Source: Geofilum rhodophaeum
Lineage (GTDB): Bacteria; Bacteroidota; Bacteroidia; Bacteroidales; Marinilabiliaceae
DNA length: 64,000 nt
Direction: 5' to 3'
Assembly (NCBI RefSeq): GCF_002210225.1
Contig: NZ_MWUJ01000001.1
Coordinates: 124,001 to 188,000, forward strand
Below are positions 16,994 to 25,744 of the stretch, in pieces. A model generated the notes under the pieces. That model saw nothing but the letters and a program-made list of their open reading frames with translations, was not told the origin of the DNA and did no database searches. The translations under genes were made by a program, and so were the position numbers. Every line of letters begins with the position of its first letter. The stretch's first letter is position 1.

Positions 16994-19105
16994 TTACTGC
17001 TTTACAAAGCGGGCACTGAAAACCTGTCCATTTTCCCACACCCTGAGAACATACACCCCTGCACGTAAATCGCCAAGTTCAAGATCGAGCACCCCATTCT
17101 GAAGAACCCCTGTTTTAAGCTGAGCCCCCAACAAATTAAAGACTTCAACACGCGCCGTATATCCAGCCCCGCCCTTAAATACGATATGGGCCGTCTCCCG
17201 AACCGGGTTGGGGTACACCTCCAGTCTCCTCTCCGGATGCGGCTGCCGGGTCACACTTGTCCCCGTGTCGGTGTAACGTACAATTTCTATATTGGGCACC
17301 GGTGCACCATCGGGAAAATAGTAGCCGACGTGCGCCGGTTGATTATAACCCACATTTTGCACAGCCACAGCCATGCGATAAACAGGATCATGCATTAGGG
17401 TATAATTCTTCCTTTCGGTAGGAAACCAGCTGGAGAAGATCAACAAAGCCTCATTACTGTTCTCCCTATATACCACCTCCTCGCGCCAGTCGCCCATAAT
17501 ATCGGCCACCAAATTGGCGTCGTTTTTTGTATAATGAATGGTTGAGGCCCCATAATACCATGAGGTCAGATGCCGCCCGCCACTGTAGCCGCCATTAATA
17601 TTGCCCCCGTTGCGCAAGTCCTTTTCAATATCGCCGTCAAAGTACAAGGGCTGGTCGTAGGCATTGTATTCGGTACTCAGCACAAAGCCCGACTTATTAA
17701 AATTACCCAACCCAATACCTACAGCCTCTGAACCCGGATAGCGGGGATCTACATCGGCCGCCCAGCCCCGTCCAATGTCGTTGGGACTGTCCACCCGCCA
17801 TAGAATTTCACCGCTGCCGGCTTTGCGCATCGAAATCCCATGCACCTTGTCTTCATGTGTCTGATAATACTCCAGTCCTTCGACAAAGGGATCGTGATCG
17901 GCCAAGGCATGCGAATCGCCATGCCCAAACCCTGTACTGTACAAGCCGCTGCCATCGTGGTCGATGGCGGCTGCACCGTAAATGTACTCGTCGTTGCCGT
18001 CGTCATCCAAATCGCCAATAACCACACTGTGATTACCCTGAGCAGCATAAGCGCCGTTGCCCGGGGCATTGCTGTCGAAAGTCCACACCCGCGCCAGTTC
18101 CTCGTTACCATCCCATTTGTAAGCGGCCATACCAACACGTGTATATACCCCACGCTGGAAGACCAAGAGCGGTCCGTGCTCCAAAGTATAAAGCACGCCA
18201 CCTTTCAGGGAACTGGCACGATGGCCGCGGTCGTCTCCCCAGGTGGCCTCATGCTGACTCACCGGGCCCAGTTGCGGCCAGTGCTCCGCAGTCGCCAGCT
18301 CAGCCCCGGTAAGTCCGTCAAACACCGTAATAAACTGAGGGTCCTCCATCAGGTTGCCCGAAGAGCGGGGCAGCACCAAATCGCTGGGATAATCGGCAGC
18401 GGGACCTTTATCAATGGCCTTTCCGCTTCCGTCAATGGTACCGGGGCCCGACAAAAAAGCAACTTCTGCCCTGCCGTCCATATCCAAATCGTAAACCATG
18501 ATGTTCAATTTGGCAGTAGTCACATTAGGGCCACCATGGATGCGCCAAAGGTGCTTGCCGTCCAGATCCACGGCATCCAGACAGGAATAGGCACCGCTAC
18601 TCGACTCCCATTCATAAACAAACTCATAACGGCCATCGCCCGTGAGGTCCCCAACACTCATGTCGCCGGGAACAAACTCCACGCCATCTACAACCGGAGC
18701 CGGAGGCAGCGGCACCCGTTTCAAGGGCACATAGTCCCTTCCGGGATTGGCAACCGGTGGATACAAGGGCCACACTTCACTTTCGGCCGACAGTTCATTT
18801 GCAGCACTTTCTGAAATGGTTTCCACCTGATAAAAAGAGGCGGCACTGCCGGCAACATCCATATAATTGGTCTTTGTAGCAATGGGCGCAGCGTTAATTT
18901 TTTCTCCATCACGGTAAATATTAAAGGCCACATCTTGCGGATCGCTGCCCACCATGCGCCAAGACAAAAAAATGCCGTTACTGGTCTCCAGGGCCACCAG
19001 GCCCCGGTCGAGGTACTCCATAGGGCGCTGCGCCGAAAGCGACCACTGAAAAAGACCCTGCAACAAAAACAAGCTCAGAAAAAAGGAAAACACTTTCATT
19101 TTCAT
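16994..19105 (-). CDS. PL11 rhamnogalacturonan lyase with T9SS sorting domain
   Basis: A 703-aa secreted lyase. Signal peptide ends WSLSAQ. Residues about 25-615 are the PL11 catalytic propeller (LDRGLVALETSNGIFLSW, GDLTGDGRYEFVYEW, DLDMDGRAEVAF, DLDDDGNDEYIYG, MHDPVYRMAVAVQNVGYNQP). Residues about 625-703 are a type A T9SS C-terminal domain (LEVYPNPVRET and final GVYVLRVWENGQVFSARFVK). It should therefore be exported across the outer membrane and anchored or released, acting on polymeric RG-I at the surface. Upstream at 19151-19185 are two copies of a CATCAT motif that also occurs upstream of the GH2 gene at 60844. Confidence 0.95.
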   Translation of the reverse strand: MKMKVFSFFLSLFLLQGLFQWSLSAQRPMEYLDRGLVALETSNGIFLSWRMVGSDPQDVAFNIYRDGEKINAAPIATKTNYMDVAGSAASFYQVETISESAANELSAESEVWPLYPPVANPGRDYVPLKRVPLPPAPVVDGVEFVPGDMSVGDLTGDGRYEFVYEWESSSGAYSCLDAVDLDGKHLWRIHGGPNVTTAKLNIMVYDLDMDGRAEVAFLSGPGTIDGSGKAIDKGPAADYPSDLVLPRSSGNLMEDPQFITVFDGLTGAELATAEHWPQLGPVSQHEATWGDDRGHRASSLKGGVLYTLEHGPLLVFQRGVYTRVGMAAYKWDGNEELARVWTFDSNAPGNGAYAAQGNHSVVIGDLDDDGNDEYIYGAAAIDHDGSGLYSTGFGHGDSHALADHDPFVEGLEYYQTHEDKVHGISMRKAGSGEILWRVDSPNDIGRGWAADVDPRYPGSEAVGIGLGNFNKSGFVLSTEYNAYDQPLYFDGDIEKDLRNGGNINGGYSGGRHLTSWYYGASTIHYTKNDANLVADIMGDWREEVVYRENSNEALLIFSSWFPTERKNYTLMHDPVYRMAVAVQNVGYNQPAHVGYYFPDGAPVPNIEIVRYTDTGTSVTRQPHPERRLEVYPNPVRETAHIVFKGGAGYTARVEVFNLLGAQLKTGVLQNGVLDLELGDLRAGVYVLRVWENGQVFSARFVKQ

Positions 19106-19150
19106 AGATATAAATTTAAGGCAAGTTTACAGCCTAAGCACTGAATCCCG

Positions 19151-19185
19151 CCCATCATTTTGTTGCAAAAATCTATCATCTGCCC
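19151..19185 (-). promoter_or_regulatory. Repeated CTATCAT-type motif upstream of PL11
   Basis: On the plus strand CCCATCATTTTGTTGC (19151-19166) and CTATCATCTGCCC (19173-19185). The first closely resembles the arm of the inverted repeat at 60927-60992 (CCTATCATTTTGTTCC). This suggests a common regulator for the PL11 and the GH2 genes, but the sites are short and the link is inferred. Confidence 0.35.
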
Positions 19186-19193
19186 CCGAAACA

Positions 19194-19865
19194 CTACAAA
19201 CCCAGCAAAAAACTTTCGGCCTTATTCATAAAAAGATTATGCCCTTGATTATTTAAGTGCGCCGTATCATCAACACCTTGAAAATACTTTTGTCTAAAGG
19301 CCGCATCCCAAACATAAACACCGCTGTATTTTTGGGCATTGTAAATCGGAATGGAGAATTGCCCACAAACCTCCTCCATAACCGCAGCAACCTCAGTGAA
19401 GTTTGGACGAGGAACCCGCCAACTCGTATAGAAGGCAATTTTTGCGGACGGATACTTAGCGATAAGCCCTTCGCACAAAAGTTTCAACTGCTCACGAAAT
19501 TCCTCCAGGCTTCCCAACCTATCGAGGTTATCTGCATCGTTATGACCTGCAACCACCAACACATAGTCGGCCGAATCGCTCATCTCGGAAAAGCGCTCAA
19601 CGATGGAAGGACCAAAACCTTCCGCGCTGCGATCAAAAGCAATACAATTCCCATTACGCCCATAATTATTATAGCTCATCTCGTATTTATCGGCAATTTT
19701 GGCATGCCAGGTCTCCGCTACAGGGCGCCGATGATTTTTTACGTAACTGTCACCAATTATGTTCATGGTTTTCCCGTAAAGGGGTGACTTTTGGATTAAC
19801 TCCTGCTGGCCCCAAAAAGGCACAGTCAACATCCACATAAAAAAAGCAAATCTAAATCTCTTCAT
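19194..19865 (-). CDS. SGNH/GDSL-family hydrolase
   Basis: A 223-aa protein with a signal peptide (FFMWMLTVPFWGQQ). SGNH blocks are MNIIGDSYVKN (Ser), YGRNGN (block II), VVAGHNDAD (block III) and DDTAHLNNQGH (Asp/His). It lacks the longer CE12 pattern seen in the two other esterases here, so I do not call it CE12. Likely a carbohydrate acetylesterase acting on pectin fragments, inferred from neighbours only. It follows the AraC gene by 47 bases and precedes the T9SS PL11 by 88 bases. Confidence 0.8.
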   Translation of the reverse strand: MKRFRFAFFMWMLTVPFWGQQELIQKSPLYGKTMNIIGDSYVKNHRRPVAETWHAKIADKYEMSYNNYGRNGNCIAFDRSAEGFGPSIVERFSEMSDSADYVLVVAGHNDADNLDRLGSLEEFREQLKLLCEGLIAKYPSAKIAFYTSWRVPRPNFTEVAAVMEEVCGQFSIPIYNAQKYSGVYVWDAAFRQKYFQGVDDTAHLNNQGHNLFMNKAESFLLGL

Positions 19866-19912
19866 CTTATTCTTATTTTTAGTTTTAAAACATCCTAAGC
19901 TTCCCCATGCTA

Positions 19913-20782
19913 TTATCGCCTGCGGTAAGCGGTGGGCGACATATCCATGACTTTTCGGAACTGCCTCGAAAAGTAAAACTGATCATCAAAGCCCAGGCGA
20001 CCGGCGATTTCGGCCACCGAAAGGTTTTGCTGATCCAATAAGCGACAGGCCTCCTGCATCTTCAGTTGAATAAAATAGGCAATGGGCCCCTTGCCCATTC
20101 GGGCCGCAAACAAGCGAGAGTAGTGCGAAACAGAAAGACCTGCCGCAGCAGCCAGCTCGGGCAGCCCAATTTGTTCATTAAGCTGTTCCAGCATAAAATG
20201 AATACTGCGACTCACCGGATCGTCCTTCAGCGGCTCATTGACAGCCCTGAATTGCACCAAATGCGTAAAAGAGGCCAGCAAATGTGGCAAAAGCAGATTA
20301 ACATACTCTACCAACTCAGTACCAAAACCCTGCCGAAGGTTATAAAACACCTCATTGAACAACTGCAGGCGGTCGCGCACCCGTGAATGAGAGGAACGCT
20401 CTACAGACACCGGCACCAGAAAAGGACGCGCCAGGCACGCTGCTTTTCGTCCCGAAAAATGAATCCAGTAAAGCGACCAGGGCCGAGACTTATCTGCTGC
20501 ATAAGCATGGGGCGTACCCTCCGGAATAATAAAAAAGTGATGGGCAGGCAAGGGAATGCGCCGATCATTCAGCACGATTTCACCCCCACCCTCCACATTA
20601 TAGAGCAAAATGGTTTGGGCCACCCCTTGTGGCCGCTCCCGGTAATGATGCAAAGCCTGGGGATAAAAACCAATATCGGTCAGGTACAAATCGCCACAAA
20701 GTGGCGAACAACGCACCCCGTCCAACACTCTTTCAGGAATAACATAACTCTGTTGACCGGGAAAACCATCTTTTTTCTTCAT
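19913..20782 (-). CDS. AraC-family transcriptional regulator
   Basis: 289 aa from the ATG at 20782 (MKKKDGFPGQQ); the longer in-frame extension runs into the divergent promoter region and has no domain. Residues about 20-150 form an AraC-type cupin sensor (ILLYNVEGGGEIVLNDR, FFIIPEGTPHAYAAD, WSLYWIHFSG). Residues about 190-289 hold two helix-turn-helix motifs (LPELAAAAGLSVSHYSRLF and VAEIAGRLGFDDQFYFSRQF followed by MSPTAYRRR). It is divergent from the sugar porter operon and likely controls it, with a 20-bp-spaced direct repeat at 20903-20936 as candidate operator. A neutral sugar ligand is inferred. Confidence 0.92.
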   Translation of the reverse strand: MKKKDGFPGQQSYVIPERVLDGVRCSPLCGDLYLTDIGFYPQALHHYRERPQGVAQTILLYNVEGGGEIVLNDRRIPLPAHHFFIIPEGTPHAYAADKSRPWSLYWIHFSGRKAACLARPFLVPVSVERSSHSRVRDRLQLFNEVFYNLRQGFGTELVEYVNLLLPHLLASFTHLVQFRAVNEPLKDDPVSRSIHFMLEQLNEQIGLPELAAAAGLSVSHYSRLFAARMGKGPIAYFIQLKMQEACRLLDQQNLSVAEIAGRLGFDDQFYFSRQFRKVMDMSPTAYRRR

Positions 20783-20902
20783 ACACAAACCACAGGTATA
20801 ATGAATAAACCTTATTTGCCACCGACCACCCAATACACATAAAAAGCCTGACAAACAAGACACAGATATGCATAAACACCAATACGGCATACCACAAATA
20901 TG

Positions 20903-20936
20903 ATAAAATTGTGCATATTATAATAAAATTGTTCAT
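20903..20936 (+). promoter_or_regulatory. Direct-repeat operator candidate between AraC and MFS genes
   Basis: ATAAAATTGTGCAT (20903-20916) and ATAAAATTGTTCAT (20923-20936) differ at one base and are spaced exactly 20 bp start to start, two helical turns. This is the geometry expected for an AraC-family dimer site. It lies just upstream of the MFS -7 element. Confidence 0.55.
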
Positions 20937-20958
20937 TCTAAACATGCGCACTTGCCCT

Positions 20959-20966
20959 TATTTTTG
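20959..20966 (+). promoter_or_regulatory. -7 element of the MFS operon promoter
   Basis: TATTTTTG fits TAnnTTTG and lies 20 bases before the ATG. No TTG is found at the proper -33 distance, which would suit an activator-dependent promoter. Confidence 0.4.
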
Positions 20967-20986
20967 AACAACAAAACTGAAACAGC

Positions 20987-22384
20987 ATGACTGCAGTCCG
21001 TTACAACCAACCTTTCATCCTTGGCATCACCCTGGTATCTGCCCTGGGGGGACTTCTTTTTGGCTACGACTGGGTAGTGATTGGAGGGGCCAAACCCTTT
21101 TACGAGCGCTTTTTCGAAATCACCCACTCCCCTTCACTGCAAGGCTGGGCCATGAGCAGTGCGCTGATTGGCTGCCTGCTGGGGGCAGTCGTTTCGGGAT
21201 GGCTGGCCGACCGCTTTGGACGAAAGCCCTTGTTAACCACGGCGGCTGCTTTATTTACCCTCTCGGCCCTGGGCACCGGGGCGGTAGACAGCTATACCCC
21301 CTTTATCCTGTTTCGTGTACTGGGAGGCTTGGGCATCGGAATGGCCTCTGCCATTTCGCCCATGTACATTGCTGAAACGGCTCCCGCCGCTTTCAGAGGC
21401 CGTCTGGTGTCGGTCAACCAACTGACCATCGTCATCGGCATCCTTGCCGCTCAAATCACCAACTACCTCATTGCCGACACCGTAGCACCCGGCGCCGGGG
21501 ATACCGACATTCAGCTTTCGTGGAACGGGCAATGGGGCTGGCGCTGGATGTTCTGGGCCGAAGCCTTTCCGGCTCTTATCTTCCTGGGACTGTCCTTTCT
21601 GATTCCTGAGAGTCCCCGCTTTCTGCTGAAAAAAGGACACCAGGCCAAAGCCGCCACCCTGCTCGGTCGCATAGGAGGTAGGGATTATGCCCAAACAGAA
21701 GTCCGGAACATACTGAGCTCCCTGAAAAAGCAAAGCGACAAAACGGAGCGCCCCCAAAGCACCTTACTGAGTAAAAAAATACGTCCGGTACTGATATTGG
21801 GAATCGTACTGGCAGTATTTCAGCAATGGTGCGGCATCAACGTTGTTTTTAACTACGCCGAAGAAATTTTCGTCGCCGCCGGCTACACCGTCAGCGACAT
21901 GCTCTTCAACATCATCATTACCGGCACCATCAATCTGGTTTTCACCCTCGTGGCCATGCGTATGGTCGACAGTCTGGGGCGTAAAAAACTGATGCTGCTG
22001 GGGGCAGGGGGACTCACCCTCATCTATTTTCTCTTGGGGGGCAGTTATCTGCTGGGACTACAAGGCATCGTTATTTTAGTGTTGGTGTTGTTGGGTATTG
22101 CCACCTATGCCATGACCCTGGCCCCGGTCACCTGGGTCATCTTGTCCGAAATTTTTCCCAACCGCATACGGGGTGCCGCCATGGCAGTGGCCACAACGGC
22201 CTTATGGGGAGCCAGCTTTCTGCTGACCTTCACCTTCCCCTTCCTGAATCGCCTGTTGCAAGCCGGGGGCACCTTTTGGCTCTACGCCTTTATTTGTCTC
22301 CTCGGCTTTTTATTCCTTCGTAAAAAATTGCCGGAGACCAAGGGAAAGACCCTCGAAGAGATTGAAAAACACATCCACCAATAA
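20987..22384 (+). CDS. MFS sugar porter family transporter
   Basis: A 465-aa inner-membrane transporter with about 12 membrane segments. Sugar-porter signatures are all present: GGLLFGYDWVVIGG in TM1, DRFGRKP after TM2, FRVLGGLGIGMAS, PMYIAETAPAAFRGR, IPESPRFLL, QQWCGINVVFNY in TM7, DSLGRKKLM, and the C-terminal PETKGKTLEEIE. It resembles proton-coupled xylose/galactose/arabinose porters (XylE-like). First gene of the plus-strand operon, 38 bases before the DUF5107 gene. It likely imports a monosaccharide freed in the periplasm by the GH2/GH35 enzymes, perhaps galactose. Specificity is not readable from the sequence. Confidence 0.93.
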   Translation: MTAVRYNQPFILGITLVSALGGLLFGYDWVVIGGAKPFYERFFEITHSPSLQGWAMSSALIGCLLGAVVSGWLADRFGRKPLLTTAAALFTLSALGTGAVDSYTPFILFRVLGGLGIGMASAISPMYIAETAPAAFRGRLVSVNQLTIVIGILAAQITNYLIADTVAPGAGDTDIQLSWNGQWGWRWMFWAEAFPALIFLGLSFLIPESPRFLLKKGHQAKAATLLGRIGGRDYAQTEVRNILSSLKKQSDKTERPQSTLLSKKIRPVLILGIVLAVFQQWCGINVVFNYAEEIFVAAGYTVSDMLFNIIITGTINLVFTLVAMRMVDSLGRKKLMLLGAGGLTLIYFLLGGSYLLGLQGIVILVLVLLGIATYAMTLAPVTWVILSEIFPNRIRGAAMAVATTALWGASFLLTFTFPFLNRLLQAGGTFWLYAFICLLGFLFLRKKLPETKGKTLEEIEKHIHQ

Positions 22385-22422
22385 GCCAAAACACTACATC
22401 AACAACTTGAAAAACCACCACT

Positions 22423-25400
22423 ATGAATGTTAAAGCCTGGGGCGAAAAAATAATTATCCCGACCTACGAGACGGGCGCACCTGAGAAAAACCCCATATTT
22501 CTGGAAAAAAGGGTTTACCAGGGCAGCAGCGGTTCGGTGTACCCCTACCCGGTCGTTGAGAAAATAGCCGACGAAAAAAGCGACAAGGAATGGCAGGCCA
22601 TTTACCTCGAAAACCAGTACCTGAAAATTATGATTCTCCCGGAGCTGGGCGGTCGCATTCAAATGGCCTACGATAAAATAAAACAACGCCACTTTGTCTA
22701 TTACAACAGTGTGATAAAACCGGCGCTGGTGGGACTAACAGGACCGTGGATTTCGGGGGGAATTGAGTTCAACTGGCCGCAGCACCACCGCCCCAGCACC
22801 TACGAAGCGGTAGAAGCCCTCATTGAAGAAAACCAGGACGGAAGCGTTACCGTGTGGTGCAACGAACTCGAACGTATGTTCCGAACCAGGGGAAGGGCCG
22901 GGTTTACCCTACACCCCGACAAGGCTTACCTGCAGATAAAAGTCAAACTCTTCAACGGCACGCCACATCCACAAACCTTTTTGTGGTGGGCCAATCCGGC
23001 AGTAAAAGTCAACGACCACTACCAATCGGTTTTCCCACCCGATGTGAATGCCGTATTCGACCATGGAAAGCGCGATGTCGCCAGTTTCCCCATAGCCACC
23101 GGGCACTACTACAAAGTAGATTATTCGGCCGGCGTAGATATTTCGCGCTACAAAAACATTCCTGCCCCGACCAGCTATATGGCCATCCAGTCGAAGTACG
23201 ACTTTGTTGGCGGCTACGAAAACGACACCCAGGCCGGTTTGCTGCATGTGGCCGACCACCACGTTTCACCCGGCAAAAAACAATGGACCTGGGGACATGG
23301 TGATTTTGGCCGGGCGTGGGACCGTAACCTGACCGACGAAGACGGTCCTTACATCGAGCTGATGTGCGGGGTGTACACCGACAATCAGCCGGATTTTGCC
23401 TGGTTGCAGCCTTACGAAGAAAAAAGCTTTGAGCAATACTTCATGCCCTACCGCGATTTGGGGATGGTTAAAAACGCTACCCGGGATGCCCTGCTCAACA
23501 TCGAAGTCGAAGCAGGAGGCTTGCGTCTTAAACTCTACACAACAGGCACCTTCCCCAAAGCTCAGGTCGTGGTTAAGAAAGGAGAAAAGCTCCTCCTCGA
23601 CACCCAGATCGACACCTCACCCGCCATGAGCTTCAACGAAATAATTCCGGACGAGACTGAGCTGAGCGACCTCCATGTCGCCCTCCTGAGCAAAGATGGA
23701 AAGGTGCTGGTCGACTGGCAAGCCGAGCCTGAAACACTACAACCCATGCCCGAGCCGGCACAGGCGGCAAAGGATCCGGAAGACCTCCGCAGTGTGGACC
23801 AGCTTTACCTGCAGGGTCTGCACCTGGAGCAGTACCGCCACGCGACTTACGATCCACGCGACTATTATCTGGAAGCCCTGAAACGGGAGCCGGAGGACTG
23901 GCGCTGCAACAACGCCATGGGCCTGTGGCTGCTGCGCAGGGGCTGCCTGCAAGACGCCGAACCCTTCCTGCGCAAGGCAGTAAACACCCTTACCCAAAGA
24001 AACCCCAACCCCTATGAGGGAGAAGCCCTGTACCATCTGGGTTTGTGTCTGCGTTTGCAAGGAAAGGACGAAGAAGCCTATCGCTGGTTCAACAAGGCTG
24101 CCTGGAATGCCGCCTGGGTCGACAGCGCCAGCTTTCAGGCGGCACGCATGGCCATCGAAAGGGGCGACCTGGGAAAGGCCCTGGAACTGACCAACCGCTC
24201 CCTGGCCCGTAACAGCAACAACCCCAAGGCGCACCACCTCAAGACCCTGGCACTTCGCCTGGAAGGTCATAAAACGGAAGCCTTGCAGGAAGCCGAAAAC
24301 GCCCTGGCTATGGACCCTTTCAACCATGGCCTGCGCTTCGAGCTGTGGCTGTTAACCGGGTCGGCTGCGCACCTGAAGGAGGTGCAGGGACTGGCGGGAC
24401 CCAACATCCACACTTGCCTGGAATACGCACTCGACTACGCCCATGCCGGCCGTTTCAAGGAGGCCTGTGCTTTTCTGGAAAAGGTGGCCGATGTTAAAGG
24501 GCAGACCTACCCCATGACGCACTACCTCACCGGCTATTTCGAGCTGCGGCAGGGAGAGCGGAACTTGGCTGCCGATACTTTTGAAAAGGCGGCCGCCTGC
24601 GCCCCCGATTACTGCTTTCCCAACAAAACAGAAGAACTGCTTGCGCTGGAAGCTGCCGTCAACCTGCGGCCCGGGGACGACAAGGCCTGGTACTATATGG
24701 GCAACTTTTGGTACGGCGCCCGGCAGCACAACCGGGCCCTCCAATGCTGGGAACAATCCCGCAGTCTCAACGACCGCTTCCCCACGGTGCACCGCAATCT
24801 GGCCCTGGCCTATTACAACAAACAAAACAAGCCCCAAGCAGCACTGCAGGCACTGGAAAAAGCTTTTGCCCTGGCGACCACCGATGCCCGCGTGCTGATG
24901 GAACTCGACCAGCTCTACAAAAAATGCAACAAAAGTCCGCAAGAGCGATTGTCCCTGCTGCAGAAACATCCCGAACAGGTGACTTTCCGCGACGACCTGT
25001 TTCTGGAGTTGATCAGCCTCTACAACCTCACAGGAAAAGCGGATAGGGCCCTTGCGCTGTTGCTGCAACGCCGCTTTCACCCCTGGGAGGGTGGGGAGGG
25101 TAAGGTAACGGGACAGTACCTGCTGGCCCGCACCCAGCTGGCCCAAAAGGCCCTGCAGCAGAAAGATTACCCGTCGGCCCTCTCCCATCTTGAAGCCTGC
25201 TTTTCCTACCCCCACAACCTGGGGGAAGGCAAATTGCCCAATGCGCTCGAAAACGACACCAACTACTGGCTGGGCATCACCCACCAGGCTATGGGACTTA
25301 GCGCTGAGGCCATAAGCTGTTGGGAAAAGGCCGCCCAGGGCAACATAGAAGCCTCTGTAGCCCTCTATTACAACGACCAGCAGTCCGACCAACTCTTTTA

Positions 25401-25713
25401 TCAGGGACTGGCCCTCCGGGCCCTGGGCAGGGAAGAAGAGGCGCGCAGCCGTTTTTTCAAACTGCTGAAATACGGCGAAAAGCACCTGTTTATCCCCTTT
25501 AAAATGGATTATTTTGCCGTTTCGCTGCCCGATTTACTTATTTTTGAAGAAGACCTGCAAAAAAGGCAGCTGCAAAACTGCCGTTATTTAATGGGACTGG
25601 GACTCCTGGGTCTGGGGCAGAAGGACAAGGCAGGGGTGCAGCTGAAACAAGTGCTATCTGAAAACCGCTACCACCAGGGCGCCTGGCTGCATCAGCAACT
25701 TTTCGACCTTTAA
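22423..25713 (+). CDS. DUF5107 and TPR-repeat protein
   Basis: A 1096-aa protein with no signal peptide, so probably cytoplasmic. Residues about 40-370 form the DUF5107 domain. It looks like an aldose-epimerase-type beta-sandwich (MILPELGGRIQMAYDK, YNSVIKPALVGLTGPWISGG, FNWPQHHRPSTYE, FLWWANPAVKVND, TWGHGDFGRAWDRNLT). Residues about 450-1090 are tandem tetratricopeptide repeats (EALYHLGLCLRLQGKDEEAYRWF, KAWYYMGNFWYGARQHNRALQCW, and further repeats to the end). It sits between a sugar porter and secreted glycosidases in one operon. The fold suggests sugar binding, mutarotation or hydrolysis coupled to a TPR scaffold. I know of no settled biochemical role, so function stays open. Confidence 0.85.
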   Translation: MNVKAWGEKIIIPTYETGAPEKNPIFLEKRVYQGSSGSVYPYPVVEKIADEKSDKEWQAIYLENQYLKIMILPELGGRIQMAYDKIKQRHFVYYNSVIKPALVGLTGPWISGGIEFNWPQHHRPSTYEAVEALIEENQDGSVTVWCNELERMFRTRGRAGFTLHPDKAYLQIKVKLFNGTPHPQTFLWWANPAVKVNDHYQSVFPPDVNAVFDHGKRDVASFPIATGHYYKVDYSAGVDISRYKNIPAPTSYMAIQSKYDFVGGYENDTQAGLLHVADHHVSPGKKQWTWGHGDFGRAWDRNLTDEDGPYIELMCGVYTDNQPDFAWLQPYEEKSFEQYFMPYRDLGMVKNATRDALLNIEVEAGGLRLKLYTTGTFPKAQVVVKKGEKLLLDTQIDTSPAMSFNEIIPDETELSDLHVALLSKDGKVLVDWQAEPETLQPMPEPAQAAKDPEDLRSVDQLYLQGLHLEQYRHATYDPRDYYLEALKREPEDWRCNNAMGLWLLRRGCLQDAEPFLRKAVNTLTQRNPNPYEGEALYHLGLCLRLQGKDEEAYRWFNKAAWNAAWVDSASFQAARMAIERGDLGKALELTNRSLARNSNNPKAHHLKTLALRLEGHKTEALQEAENALAMDPFNHGLRFELWLLTGSAAHLKEVQGLAGPNIHTCLEYALDYAHAGRFKEACAFLEKVADVKGQTYPMTHYLTGYFELRQGERNLAADTFEKAAACAPDYCFPNKTEELLALEAAVNLRPGDDKAWYYMGNFWYGARQHNRALQCWEQSRSLNDRFPTVHRNLALAYYNKQNKPQAALQALEKAFALATTDARVLMELDQLYKKCNKSPQERLSLLQKHPEQVTFRDDLFLELISLYNLTGKADRALALLLQRRFHPWEGGEGKVTGQYLLARTQLAQKALQQKDYPSALSHLEACFSYPHNLGEGKLPNALENDTNYWLGITHQAMGLSAEAISCWEKAAQGNIEASVALYYNDQQSDQLFYQGLALRALGREEEARSRFFKLLKYGEKHLFIPFKMDYFAVSLPDLLIFEEDLQKRQLQNCRYLMGLGLLGLGQKDKAGVQLKQVLSENRYHQGAWLHQQLFDL

Positions 25714-25744
25714 ACACAAAGCAAACGGACAAAAATCCAAGGAT

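Noticed and set aside
24352-25485. 377-codon minus-strand open frame opposite the TPR region
   Set aside because: Antisense to the tetratricopeptide repeats of the DUF5107 protein; low-complexity Gly/Val/Gln translation.
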